Positions 43,990-52,989 of a DNA stretch of 64,000 nucleotides are shown piece after piece; position 1 is the stretch's first letter, and each line of letters begins with the position of its first letter. A program made the position numbers and the translations under genes. Source of the stretch: JANQQN01 sp964519665 (GTDB taxonomy: Bacteria; Myxococcota; Kuafuiibacteriia; Kuafuiibacteriales; Kuafuiibacteriaceae). The stretch is taken from positions 1 to 64,000 of the forward strand of contig CAZFIV010000019.1 in NCBI GenBank assembly GCA_964519665.1. The letters run 5' to 3'. Under the pieces are notes generated by a model. It was not told where the DNA came from. It worked only from the letters and a program-made list of their open reading frames with translations, and made no database searches.

Positions 43990-45447
43990 TCAATCGCTGG
44001 CGGGCCGATAGCCGATTCGAAAACCTCCCCAGTGTCGGCCGCGAACGTAGATCGGCGCCGAGACGTCCTTCATCAAGACGTGCTCCCCTCCCATGTCGCG
44101 GCGATACGTTTGCACCAGCGACGGTTTGGTGCTCTGACCGGCAGCCAGACCTACTCGGTCGTTGAAGATGCGACGGTTCCGACAATGCGCGGCATTCCAG
44201 ATCGGGTCCGGGCCCTGAGGTTTCGAGTACTTCGCGTTGTGGGTGGGAAGATACCCGTTCACGTCTACCGCGGCGCAGAACACGATGCGTTGATCCGAGT
44301 CGAGCAGGCTTTCTTGCAGCGACGGCAGGACTCGGTCGGCGAAGTTCGTGAACTGGGTCGTGAACTGCTCGGGATGGGAGCCATGAATGAGCTGGTAGTG
44401 ATGGTCGAAGAGCTCGGGCTCGGATATCTCGCCGGTCTCCAGTGCGGCTTCAAACCGAGCGGCGATCGCAGTGGCGGTCTCGATGGCCTTCATGACGATC
44501 GGCGCATCACCCCGGTTCAGTCCGAGCTCGCCGACCGTCGCTACGAGGCGCTCTGAAATCGCCATGAGGCTATTGGCGCGATCGCGCGCCGCCCCGAGGG
44601 ACTCACCGGAGGCTGAGACGTCCTGTGCCGCCGAGCCGAGCAGCTCGTCGAGCTCCGTACACCGAGACTCGATTCTTCGATTGCCCTCGGCGATGGTCTT
44701 GGTGCGCTCGTTCATCAGGTGCAGGCCGCCGTGAACCGACGTCACGAGCTCGCTGATGGTCACCGCTCCTTGCTCGACCTTCCGCGCGGTTTCGGCATTG
44801 CGGCGGCCGAGGCCGGCCAACTCGCCAGCTGTATCGAGTAGCTGTTGCAGCGTATTTCCGATGAGTTGCGTGGATTGGCTCGTCTGCCGAGCGAGCTCTT
44901 TGACCTCGGAGGCCACCACGGCAAACCCGCGTCCGGCGTCGCCCGCCCGGGCCGCTTCGATCGACGCGTTGAGGGCGAGAAGGTTGGTCTGAGCGGCGAT
45001 TCCGTCGATCTCCCGCGCTACCCGGGCCACCTGTGCAAGTGCGGCCTGAAGACCGGACGTCGCTTCTCCGGCCTCGGCCACGCCGGCGGTCAAAGACCGG
45101 ATTTCCCCGAGCGCAGCTTTGACCTGTTCATCGGACAAGTCGACCTGCTCCCGCATGCGCTCGACTTGCTCCGAAGCGTCGCCGGCGCCGTGAGCGATGG
45201 CTTCGGTCTCCAGAGCGACGCCCCGAGAAGTCATTTTGAGCGCCTGCATTCGGTTGGCTTGGCTTTGGACCCGCTCCGCGAGGTCGCCCAAGTCGGCGAC
45301 GATGTCGACGATTTCGCAACCGACTTCGTCGGTCAGCCGAGTCAATCGAGGGGCGTCGGGCGGTGGCGACTCCGCGGCGGGCCGCGGCGAACGAGCGTCC
45401 GTCGAGGTTTGTTGATGAAGCTGCACAGCGCGTGTCTTCGGCCTCAA
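43990..45447 (-). CDS. Soluble methyl-accepting chemotaxis-type protein
   Basis: This encodes up to 485 residues from TTG 45447; a GTG at 45426 is an alternative. Residues about 80-300 are an MCP signalling domain with the conserved hairpin tip (AAQTNLLALNASIEAARAG in pieces, VVASEVKELAR). There is no transmembrane helix, so it is cytosolic. The C-terminal 120 residues carry a Cache-like module of the type ending YRRDMGG, VLMKDVSAPIYV, GRHWGGFRIGY, seen in many soluble MCPs. It should signal to CheA/CheW in response to an intracellular cue; no che genes are in the window. The next gene upstream is a methyltransferase. Confidence 0.9.
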   Translation of the reverse strand: MRPKTRAVQLHQQTSTDARSPRPAAESPPPDAPRLTRLTDEVGCEIVDIVADLGDLAERVQSQANRMQALKMTSRGVALETEAIAHGAGDASEQVERMREQVDLSDEQVKAALGEIRSLTAGVAEAGEATSGLQAALAQVARVAREIDGIAAQTNLLALNASIEAARAGDAGRGFAVVASEVKELARQTSQSTQLIGNTLQQLLDTAGELAGLGRRNAETARKVEQGAVTISELVTSVHGGLHLMNERTKTIAEGNRRIESRCTELDELLGSAAQDVSASGESLGAARDRANSLMAISERLVATVGELGLNRGDAPIVMKAIETATAIAARFEAALETGEISEPELFDHHYQLIHGSHPEQFTTQFTNFADRVLPSLQESLLDSDQRIVFCAAVDVNGYLPTHNAKYSKPQGPDPIWNAAHCRNRRIFNDRVGLAAGQSTKPSLVQTYRRDMGGEHVLMKDVSAPIYVRGRHWGGFRIGYRPASD

Positions 45448-45540
45448 GGTTAGTCAGTTGAGTGGGCAGGTTCGACGAAGTACGAAAACAGCAGCGGGGT
45501 TGCTCGGATCGGAGGATACGCTCCCATCCAGGCCCCGCGC

Positions 45541-46812
45541 TCAGGGCTCGGCATCGGGACGAACGGACTGCGGCCGCCAAGTCGACGTCCGATCTCGGGC
45601 GGAGACGATCAGATTGCGGGGTGTCAAAGTGTCCGGGCAGAAGGCCGCTAGCGACACTTCGTAGCCTTGTCTTGTTAGGAAGAGGGCAATATCCAGCACG
45701 AGCCACATTTCGAGGGCTCGACGAAACGCCAACCTGGCCAGATTGAGCCGCTCGAATCGGTATCGTAGGCTGCCGCCGAGCGCTTCGAGGCCGGCCCAAT
45801 CGATGGCGGCTGGGAATTCGAAGCCATCCCGGCGGGCGAGCGCGCGGCACCAGTCGGGGAACGAAAGGCAGGCCCACGTCCGCGGGATCGAGGCGAGGGG
45901 AGCGGTTGCCGGTCGCCCGGTGTGTTCTTCGCGCGCTACCTTGTATGCGAGCTTCCAGGCCAGCTGTTGCCGACGCCATCGCTGGTGCCGGCGCCTTCCG
46001 GTCCGCATATCGGTCACCGCAAGACGCAGTGCCAACCGGTCCGGAGCCAGCTCGGCTTCGATGTTCAACGCCTGGTAAACGGGGCGTTGGGTTCGATCGT
46101 AGCAACAAGGTGCCAAGTCGAGCGCCGGAACGGGAGCCTCCGCAACGTGCTCGAGCAGTCGAAGATGCAGGTCGCCACAGGCGTGGAGGGCGACGACGTG
46201 GCGGTTGGGTACTTCGGCCGACCTGGATAAGGCCAGCACGTCGAGACACCGAAACTCCTGTCGTGAACCGGTGCGGTCGGCCAGAGCTCGACCGGCCGAG
46301 CAGAGGTCAGCGTTCCACTCGACGCTCCGAACGGATCGCCCGCTCTGGTGCGCCAGCCATCGGCCCAGATGACCCTTGCCGGCGCACCATTCGAGCCACG
46401 GATGACCGCCGACGCCGGCGTTCGACACCGCGGACGCGAAGGCTTCGACTTGCGCGCGTTTGGCGCCGGGCACGTGGGCGAAGAACCGATCGGGGCCGGC
46501 GGGCGGGCGAAGGAAACGGGGCACTTCGCACAATTCGGAAAGGCGCGGGATGGCCGGCATCCAATCGCTCAGCCAGCGCTGCAGAGCACCGGGATCAGTC
46601 GACAGTCGCACGACGCTTTCGTGACGTAGGGCGAGGAGCGCATCCCGAAGTGCGGGCCGTTCTTGGGTCCAGGCCGGCGTCTCTTCATGAAATGGCGAGC
46701 GGCGCCAAAATTCGTCGTGGTCCGACAATAAGGCCTGCAACGACAATAAACGTTGCAAGAGCGCGTCCGCTGACTGGACGGGTGCTCGGGACGAATCGCG
46801 ACTCGACACCAT
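45541..46812 (-). CDS. SAM-dependent methyltransferase (Methyltransf_32-like)
   Basis: Start 46812 (MVSSRDSSRA) is preferred. The 423-residue product has a SAM-binding motif I (WLEWCAGKGHLGRWL, near 140-152), an acidic motif II and, further on, ALHACGDLHLRLLEH and DLAPCCYDRTQ, the pattern of Methyltransf_32/METTL25-type proteins. It methylates an unknown substrate in the cytosol. Residues 1-120 are an N-terminal helical extension. Gene order places it between the soluble MCP and a polytopic membrane protein, all on the minus strand. Confidence 0.85.
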   Translation of the reverse strand: MVSSRDSSRAPVQSADALLQRLLSLQALLSDHDEFWRRSPFHEETPAWTQERPALRDALLALRHESVVRLSTDPGALQRWLSDWMPAIPRLSELCEVPRFLRPPAGPDRFFAHVPGAKRAQVEAFASAVSNAGVGGHPWLEWCAGKGHLGRWLAHQSGRSVRSVEWNADLCSAGRALADRTGSRQEFRCLDVLALSRSAEVPNRHVVALHACGDLHLRLLEHVAEAPVPALDLAPCCYDRTQRPVYQALNIEAELAPDRLALRLAVTDMRTGRRRHQRWRRQQLAWKLAYKVAREEHTGRPATAPLASIPRTWACLSFPDWCRALARRDGFEFPAAIDWAGLEALGGSLRYRFERLNLARLAFRRALEMWLVLDIALFLTRQGYEVSLAAFCPDTLTPRNLIVSARDRTSTWRPQSVRPDAEP

Positions 46813-46867
46813 CGATCGCCTAGGCTGGGTGAACGACTCGGCTAGCCCGGAATCCGGCGCCGAATGC

Positions 46868-47707
46868 CTAGGAGCCTCCGCGCGGACGGGCGACGGAGCG
46901 TGCGACGACGAAACCCGCCCACGACATGGCAGCAGCGGTTGCGGCGGCCAGCAGCCACGCGCCGTTGTTCGCAGGGGGAAAACGCGGCGCACCGGCGGCC
47001 GTTTGGACCAGCCCGTATGCGGTGACGGCGACGAAGCCTATGATCACCGCTTTGAGCGACGCTCGACGCGTCCGTCCCCCGACACCGAACCGCCGTAAGA
47101 CCCGCGATTGGACGTAGAGCACCTGAATCGCGTGCAGCGGAAGACCGTGGGGAAACTTGAGCACGCCCGCCGCTCCCAACGTACCCGGGTCCCGGCCGGC
47201 GGCGATGTTCGCCTCGCCCATCCAGGTGATCATCCCCCCGAGCAGGCACGCGATCACCAAGAACACCATCCCGGCCCGAGCGGCGAGCGCATCGTCCGAG
47301 GCAAAATCCAAAGGCCCGAGTGCGCGAACCGTGATCTCCAAAATGATGATCGACGCGATGATGATGAGCGCGGTCATCGCCATGGAGATGGCCTCATCGA
47401 CCGGCGTCGCATGGTTGAAATGGGACGGAACGCCCCGCGCATGCTGAAGGTCGATCAACCCGACCTCAATGACCAAGGCCAGGGCCAGGGTGCCGTACAG
47501 AAGGCCGTCCACAGTACGACGAGGAAGGCCAGCGAGCACCCAGCGCAACGACAGCAGAGTGATCCCCGTCGACAAGCCGAACAGTATCGGTTTGCGCGTC
47601 GAAACCGGCCCTTCCCACGGGCCGCCCACGACGCCATGAACAGCGGCGTAGAGTACGCCGCTGGCGACAAGGAGTATCCCCGCCCACCCGACCGACCGCA
47701 CGCCCAT
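46868..47707 (-). CDS. Polytopic membrane protein, unknown function
   Basis: Start 47707 is chosen; the frame is open to 47761, which would overlap the SDR gene by ten bases. The 279-residue protein has about seven hydrophobic helices (for example ILLVASGVLYAAVHGV, GLLYGTLALALVIEVGLI, AMTALIIIASIIILEI, FLVIACLLGGMITW, AVIIGFVAVTAYGLV, AWLLAAATAAAMSWAGFV), with short loops. It resembles the size and helix number of small membrane enzymes, but no family is recognised. It ends 55 bp before the methyltransferase start and may be co-transcribed. Confidence 0.8.
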   Translation of the reverse strand: MGVRSVGWAGILLVASGVLYAAVHGVVGGPWEGPVSTRKPILFGLSTGITLLSLRWVLAGLPRRTVDGLLYGTLALALVIEVGLIDLQHARGVPSHFNHATPVDEAISMAMTALIIIASIIILEITVRALGPLDFASDDALAARAGMVFLVIACLLGGMITWMGEANIAAGRDPGTLGAAGVLKFPHGLPLHAIQVLYVQSRVLRRFGVGGRTRRASLKAVIIGFVAVTAYGLVQTAAGAPRFPPANNGAWLLAAATAAAMSWAGFVVARSVARPRGGS

Positions 47708-47751
47708 GGCCACCCTCTGCGCCACGTCTTCGCTCCGTTCGGTAAGCGTCG

Positions 47752-48549
47752 TCAGCCCCACGCTTGACCGATCGACGAATATGCGACCCCGCCGTCGACG
47801 GCGATCGTCTCGCCGACGACATAGTCGCCGGCGCTGGAGGCGAGGTAGATCGCCGCGCCGGCCATATCTTCCGGCTTACCGATGCGCTGGGCCGGCACGA
47901 GCTTGCCGACGGCATCGCCGGCGTCCCGGGCGGCCCGGTTCATCTCGGATGCAAAGGCGCCGGGCGCGATGCCGCTGACAGCGATGTTCTCGGTGATCAA
48001 ACGGGCTGCCATTCTGCGAGTGAGGTGAATGACCGCCGCCTTCGAAGCTTGGTATGAATAGGTCTCCCAGGGATTGATGCGGACCCCATCGATCGACGCG
48101 ATGTTGATGACTTTCGAGGGGCGCTCGGGCGTCGCTGCTTTTCGCAAGGCATCATGCAGCGCCTGGGTCAAGAAGAACAGGGACTTGACGTTGAGATCCA
48201 TGACCTTGTCCCACCCCTTCTCGGGAAACGTGTCGAACGGCTCGCCCCAGGCGGCGCCCGCGTTGTTCACCAAGACATCGAGACGTTCTTCGTGCTCGAG
48301 GTACTGTTGGGCCAGCCCGTGGACGCCATCCATCGTCGAAATGTCCTGAGGCAGCGCAGTGCAGGTGCCGGTCGCTTCGGAGTCGGACGAGAGTTCCCGA
48401 GCGGTCGCCTCGCAGACCTCGGCCTTCCGCGCCGATATGTATACTTTTGCTCCGTTGGCCACGAAGCCCTCCGCGATCATTCGACCGATGCCCCGCGAGC
48501 CCCCGGTGATCAGGGCCGTTCTTCCCTCGATTGAAAACAAATTCTTCAC
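47752..48549 (-). CDS. SDR oxidoreductase (3-oxoacyl-ACP reductase-like)
   Basis: The 265-residue protein has TGGSRGIG near residues 15-22, NNAG at 95-98, Ser152, and YQASK with Tyr166 and Lys170, then PGAFASEM and a GETIAVDGG C-terminal motif, all typical of classical FabG-like SDRs. It would reduce a ketone using NAD(P)H in the cytosol. It overlaps slightly with the upstream coding frame of the membrane protein gene and follows the esterase gene by 14 bp, suggesting a minus-strand operon from 49619 to about 45541. Confidence 0.92.
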   Translation of the reverse strand: MKNLFSIEGRTALITGGSRGIGRMIAEGFVANGAKVYISARKAEVCEATARELSSDSEATGTCTALPQDISTMDGVHGLAQQYLEHEERLDVLVNNAGAAWGEPFDTFPEKGWDKVMDLNVKSLFFLTQALHDALRKAATPERPSKVINIASIDGVRINPWETYSYQASKAAVIHLTRRMAARLITENIAVSGIAPGAFASEMNRAARDAGDAVGKLVPAQRIGKPEDMAGAAIYLASSAGDYVVGETIAVDGGVAYSSIGQAWG

Positions 48550-48563
48550 GTTGACTCCTGAGC

Positions 48564-49619
48564 CTAAACCTGACGCTCGGCGTACGAAATGGTCGACTCA
48601 CGTCGAGTCGATTCGGCGACGGGGGGCCGCTTGCCGAACAAGAACTGAAAAGGAATGTGCACGCGCGTGGACCACGCCGCCTCGTTGTGCTGCGCCGCCG
48701 GAAAAGCGAGGTACGAGTAGTCGACACCTTCCTGGTAACCTCGGTGGGCCAACGCAGTGCGCATGCTCCGGTTGACCTCGAAATTGTCGTTCGGCCAGCC
48801 CGTGTCGAGATAGACCCTCAAGGGTCGAGGCGATTCCGACATGACGCGCTGTATAAGGTCGTCTTGGTATCCGAACGTGCTAGAGAGGCATGCGGCGCCC
48901 CCGAACACGTCGGGCCGCGTCCATCCGAGGTAAAAAGATACGACGCCCCCCAGCGACGAGCCCATGACGGCCGTCGAACGCGCCTCGGGGAGGGTTCGAT
49001 ACTCCGCATCGACCGTGGGCTTGAGTGTCTCGATCAAGAAGCGCCCGTAGGCTTCGTACCCCGGCTGCGTGTAGTCGGTCATGCGCTCATTGGGGTAGAT
49101 GCCGACGACGATGATGCGGTCGACCAGGTTCATCTGGTGGAGCAGGCCCAGCGTCTCCGGGATCCTCCAGTGAACGCCCCCGAACGCCTCCTGGGGAAAG
49201 AACAGATTCTGGCCGTCCTGCATATAGAGGACCGGATACCGCTTGATCTTGTTTTCGTGGTACCCCGGTGGATAGAAGATGCGGTAATCGTGGGCGGAGT
49301 TGGTCTCCGCGCTGCTGAGGGTCTTCCGATCGCAGACGCTGCAACCCTGGTCTTCTCTGAAGTGCGGATAGATATGATAGGCCGTCGTGGCCTCCGAGAC
49401 CACGAGGTAATTGTGCCCCACCGACCACCGCTCCTGACCCTCTTCGTAAAGGACGGGCTTGTAGTACATAAAGGAGGCGGTCACTTCGACTTCGAACGTA
49501 TGCACGACGCCGTCGCTCGTGACCCGGAGGGGCCGAACGTCGCCGTACCAGTCGTCGGAGGTCCGCAGAACGATATCGCCCGCCGGAGGCGCGTAGTGGA
49601 CGTGGATGGTGATCACCAT
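48564..49619 (-). CDS. Esterase-fold hydrolase (Fes/putative esterase-like)
   Basis: The 351-residue product has an N-terminal beta-rich region (residues 1-85; VITIHVHYAPPAGDIVLRT, WYGDVRPLRV in pieces), like a carbohydrate-binding/Ig-like module, then an alpha/beta hydrolase of the putative esterase family. The nucleophile Ser222 is in GSSLGG; the Asp lies in RVYLDTGWPNDN, and the His is near residue 314 (AAQHNEAAW). It has no signal peptide and is probably cytosolic. Relatives hydrolyse siderophore trilactones or similar esters. A pair of Cys near 93-96 (CSVC) is unusual. It diverges from the GCS2-CBS gene. Confidence 0.87.
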   Translation of the reverse strand: MVITIHVHYAPPAGDIVLRTSDDWYGDVRPLRVTSDGVVHTFEVEVTASFMYYKPVLYEEGQERWSVGHNYLVVSEATTAYHIYPHFREDQGCSVCDRKTLSSAETNSAHDYRIFYPPGYHENKIKRYPVLYMQDGQNLFFPQEAFGGVHWRIPETLGLLHQMNLVDRIIVVGIYPNERMTDYTQPGYEAYGRFLIETLKPTVDAEYRTLPEARSTAVMGSSLGGVVSFYLGWTRPDVFGGAACLSSTFGYQDDLIQRVMSESPRPLRVYLDTGWPNDNFEVNRSMRTALAHRGYQEGVDYSYLAFPAAQHNEAAWSTRVHIPFQFLFGKRPPVAESTRRESTISYAERQV

Positions 49620-49740
49620 GGCCGTTACCGAGGATGCATCCGACCATGGGGAGTCTCCGTCAAGTCCGTCAACCCTACGATGTGCTTCGTCGCTTCAACG
49701 GTGGCGGTCGACGACGGTCCCCGCCGACCAAGGACTTGAT

Positions 49741-49760
49741 GGTCCGGCGTGCGCCGGTCC
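49741..49760. promoter_or_regulatory. Palindrome upstream of GCS2-CBS gene
   Basis: CCGGCG at 49744-49749 and CGCCGG at 49752-49757 are exact inverted repeats around TG, with further imperfect symmetry on both sides. It lies 28-47 bases before ATG 49788 in the divergent promoter region (49620-49787). It could be an operator or a stem in the leader. Confidence 0.35.
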
Positions 49761-49787
49761 GGCCAACTGTGCTATCAATCGCGCATT

Positions 49788-51773
49788 ATGGGTGACCACG
49801 ATATCGCGACAAATCTCGACGAATCGCGTCGCAGAACCTTCACCCGTGCATTGCTCGACGACTTGCACACTCTCGAGGGGCTTCTAGAGCGTCGACAGTT
49901 TGAAACGGGCATTCGCCGGATCGGAGCGGAGCAGGAGATGTTCTTGGTCTCCTCGGGCATGCGACCGGCACCGATCGCGATGAGCATTCTCGCTGAAGCA
50001 TCCGACCCTCGGCTAACGACAGAGCTTGCCCGGTTCAATTTGGAGGCTAATTTGCCGCCTCTGCCTTTGGGAGGAGACTGCCTTCGTCGGATGCATGAAT
50101 CGATCGACGATGTCTTGTCGGTCGTCCGCCGCTACGCGAACGCCCACGACTGTGACGTCCTGCTCGCGGGCATCTTGCCAACTCTCCGAAAGGAAGATCT
50201 CGGACTCGAGAACATGACCCCCAATCCGCGATACTACGCGCTGAACGACGCGATGGTCTCCGAGCGAGGTGGGCAGTTCGAAGTGTTGATTCGAGGGCTC
50301 GATGAACTACGAATCAACCATGACAATGTCATGCTCGAGTCTTGCAATACGTCTTTTCAGCTTCACCTTCAGGTCGATCCGGATGAGTTCGCGACGATGT
50401 ACAATCGGGCGCAGGCGATCACCGCGCCTCTGTTGGCCGCCGCCGTCAACTCACCGACCCTGTTGAAACGACGACTGTGGTCCGAGACTCGCGTCGCCCT
50501 GTTCCAGACCTCTGTCGACAGCCGCAATCTCAAGCAGCAAGAGTCAGGACATCGACCTCGCGTATTCTTCGGCGACGCATGGATCAATAACTCGGTGCTC
50601 GACGTCTTTCGTGACAATATATCCCACTTTCGAGTCGTCATCGTCGGTTCCGATGAGCCCGAATCATCGTGGGAAGCGGTGAGGGAAGGACGAATGCCGA
50701 AGCTATCGGCCTTGTCGCTTCACAGCGGAACCATCTACCGCTGGAACCGCGCCTGTTATGGCATGAAGGATGGGGTTGCCCACCTGAGGATAGAGAACCG
50801 GGTTCTTCCTTCGGGGCCTACGGTGCTCGACGAGATGGCCAACGCGGCCTTCTACTTTGGGATGATGCATGGCCTCGACGATGCCGTCGGTGAACTCGAG
50901 CGTGAGATGCGGTTCGACGATGCGAAGGCCAACTTCTTCGCCGCGGCTCGGCACGGGCTCGACGCTCAACTCCGCTGGCTGGGCGGCAAGTGCTACCCAG
51001 CGACCCGACTGATCCTCGACGAGCTTCTCCCGATCGCTCGGGCGGGCCTTGCCAAAGCCAACGTTGACTCGGCGGACATCGACCTCTACTTGGGTACGCT
51101 GGAGGCCCGCGTCGAAACAGAGCGTACCGGCACCCGCTGGGTCTACGACTCGCTCGCCCATATGCAGTCCGATAAACAGGCGCCTGAGGTTCGATTCCGC
51201 GCTATCACCGACGCGATGATGCGCAATCAACGGTCGGGTGACCCCGTTCACAGCTGGCCTCTGGCCGAAGTCAGCGAGGGCGCCGAGGCGTGGCGACAGA
51301 GCTTTGCGACCGCCGGGCAGATGATGTCGACCCAGCCTTTTTCAGTGCGGCCTGAAGACATCCTGGACTTGGCGGCGAACATCATGGACTGGAACCAGGT
51401 GCGGCATGTTCCCGTCGAAGACGATGAAGGAAAGCTGGTCGGCTTGGTTTCCCATCGTGCGATTCTGCGCGCCTATGCACGGGGTAAACAGGCGCGACAG
51501 AATGAAATCTTGGTTCGCGATGTCATGCGCGAACGGCCGGTGACCGCGGTGCTCGATACGCCGACGGTCGACGTCATTCACCTCATGCGAAGTCATCGGG
51601 TCAGTTGCTTGCCGGTGGTCGGCGCGAACGATCGGCTGGTCGGTCTGGTCACGGAGGCCGACCTCATGGCGGTGGCTTCGCGTCTGCTCGAGAAATTTCT
51701 GCGTCCTGACGAAGCGGCCAAGACTTCTTCTTCCTCGACGACCGCGGCGCCGGATGCGCTCGCCTCGTCCTGA
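49788..51773 (+). CDS. GCS2 glutamate-cysteine ligase-like / CBS-pair fusion
   Basis: The start at 49788 is the first Met consistent with the family N-terminus. The 661-residue product has a GCS2-type (COG2170-like) amidoligase domain (about residues 25-420), with IRRIGAEQEMFLV, ENMTPNPRYYAL, ESCNTSFQLHLQV and HLRIENRVLPSGPT, in pieces, matching the glutamine-synthetase-fold ligases that make gamma-glutamyl amides. Residues about 505-640 are a CBS pair (VRHVPVEDDEGKLVGLVS; RVSCLPVVGANDRLVGLV), which binds adenosine nucleotides and likely regulates activity. The fusion suggests energy-controlled synthesis of a glutamyl conjugate. The next gene starts two bases after its stop. Confidence 0.9.
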   Translation: MGDHDIATNLDESRRRTFTRALLDDLHTLEGLLERRQFETGIRRIGAEQEMFLVSSGMRPAPIAMSILAEASDPRLTTELARFNLEANLPPLPLGGDCLRRMHESIDDVLSVVRRYANAHDCDVLLAGILPTLRKEDLGLENMTPNPRYYALNDAMVSERGGQFEVLIRGLDELRINHDNVMLESCNTSFQLHLQVDPDEFATMYNRAQAITAPLLAAAVNSPTLLKRRLWSETRVALFQTSVDSRNLKQQESGHRPRVFFGDAWINNSVLDVFRDNISHFRVVIVGSDEPESSWEAVREGRMPKLSALSLHSGTIYRWNRACYGMKDGVAHLRIENRVLPSGPTVLDEMANAAFYFGMMHGLDDAVGELEREMRFDDAKANFFAAARHGLDAQLRWLGGKCYPATRLILDELLPIARAGLAKANVDSADIDLYLGTLEARVETERTGTRWVYDSLAHMQSDKQAPEVRFRAITDAMMRNQRSGDPVHSWPLAEVSEGAEAWRQSFATAGQMMSTQPFSVRPEDILDLAANIMDWNQVRHVPVEDDEGKLVGLVSHRAILRAYARGKQARQNEILVRDVMRERPVTAVLDTPTVDVIHLMRSHRVSCLPVVGANDRLVGLVTEADLMAVASRLLEKFLRPDEAAKTSSSSTTAAPDALASS

Positions 51774-51775
51774 AC

Positions 51776-52978
51776 ATGACTCCGCCCCCACGATCATATT
51801 CGGCCCCCCGCATTCTCGGCACTGTCGAAGGTACGGCAGGCGGCCCGGCGCTCGTGCTGCTGTGTGGTGTGCATGGCAACGAGCCGGCGGGCTGTCGGGC
51901 CGCACAAGCCGTCCTCGCCGAGCTGAGGGAGGCGAGGATCCCGTTTCAGGGGCGTTTGCTGGTGGTCATCGGCAATCGAACGGCGCTCACCGAGGGCCGC
52001 CGGTTCATCGATCACGACTTGAACCGACACTGGACTCCGGACCGAGTCCGTCGGGTTCGAAACACGCCCAAGGCGCGCTTGTTCAATGAGGATCTCGAGA
52101 AGAGAGAGTTGCTCGATCTCTTCGAGCCGATGCTCCATAGCGCTCGCGACCCGGTCGTGTTCCTCGACTTGCACAGCACCTCCGGGCCCGGTGTGCCCTT
52201 CGTCTGTATGGCCGATGTCATCCGCAATCGTCGTTTCGGCTTCGCCGTGCACGTTCCGGTGGTGCTCGGTCTCGAGGAGAAACTACCGAATACGATGCTG
52301 GGCTACCTGACCGACCTCGGCCACGTAGGGATCGCCATCGAAGGCGGCCAGCACGAGGCACCCGACACCGAGCGAAACCTTCGGGCGGCCATCTGGTCGG
52401 TGCTGACGGTGGCCGGCGCAGTCGAGGCGTCCGATGTTCCGGAATTCGATTCGATGCAGCGGCATCTTCAGAAGGCCTCGGCCGACATCCCGCAAGTGAC
52501 TGAGATTCTTCATCGGCATCGCTGCACCGATGGCGATGGGTTCGTGATGGAGCCCGGTTTTCGCAGCTTCGAGGCTGTCGAAGCGGGTGAGCTGGTGGCC
52601 ACCGATCATCGCGGCGCGATTCGGACGCCGGTCGCCGGCTTGATGATGCTCCCGCGTTACCAAGGGCAGGGCGAAGACGGCTACTTTCTCGCTCGGGCGG
52701 TGCGGCCGTTCTGGCTGGCGGTCTCCGCTCAAGCCCGACGACTGGGAACGGACCGGCTGATCTCGAGTCTGCCGGGAGTCGAACGGCATCCCGAACGACC
52801 CGACCACTTCCAGGTCGATTTGCGCGTGGCCCGATACCAGGTCGTCAACATCTTTCACTTGCTGGGGTTTCGTCGGGAGACCAATGAAGGCGGCCGACTG
52901 GTCTTCTCCCGCCGGCGGCCTGATGAATGGGGGCCGATGGGGTTGCCTCCGCTCGAAGCGCTGGAAGCCAACCGGTAA
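51776..52978 (+). CDS. Aspartoacylase/succinylglutamate-desuccinylase-like hydrolase
   Basis: The start lies two bases after the GCS2-CBS stop, so they are one operon. The 400-residue protein has the AstE/AspA zinc-site motifs: GVHGNEPAG with His33 and Glu36, FLDLHSTSGPG with a His near 132, and GGQHEAP. The C-terminal part (from about 280) is a beta-barrel-like extension with MMLPRYQGQGEDGYFLAR. It would hydrolyse an N-acyl amide bond, such as a gamma-glutamyl or acyl-amino acid, in the cytosol, the reverse of the neighbouring ligase chemistry. It is convergent with the ATP-grasp gene at 52990. Confidence 0.9.
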   Translation: MTPPPRSYSAPRILGTVEGTAGGPALVLLCGVHGNEPAGCRAAQAVLAELREARIPFQGRLLVVIGNRTALTEGRRFIDHDLNRHWTPDRVRRVRNTPKARLFNEDLEKRELLDLFEPMLHSARDPVVFLDLHSTSGPGVPFVCMADVIRNRRFGFAVHVPVVLGLEEKLPNTMLGYLTDLGHVGIAIEGGQHEAPDTERNLRAAIWSVLTVAGAVEASDVPEFDSMQRHLQKASADIPQVTEILHRHRCTDGDGFVMEPGFRSFEAVEAGELVATDHRGAIRTPVAGLMMLPRYQGQGEDGYFLARAVRPFWLAVSAQARRLGTDRLISSLPGVERHPERPDHFQVDLRVARYQVVNIFHLLGFRRETNEGGRLVFSRRRPDEWGPMGLPPLEALEANR

Positions 52979-52989
52979 GCCGCGGTCGT

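Noticed and set aside
42741..44165. Plus-strand ORF of 474 residues
   Set aside because: Antisense to the TPR, L,D-transpeptidase and MCP genes, which carry motifs.
45128..46249. Minus-strand ORF of 373 residues
   Set aside because: Out of frame with the MCP and methyltransferase genes and overlaps both; Arg/Ser/Pro-rich.
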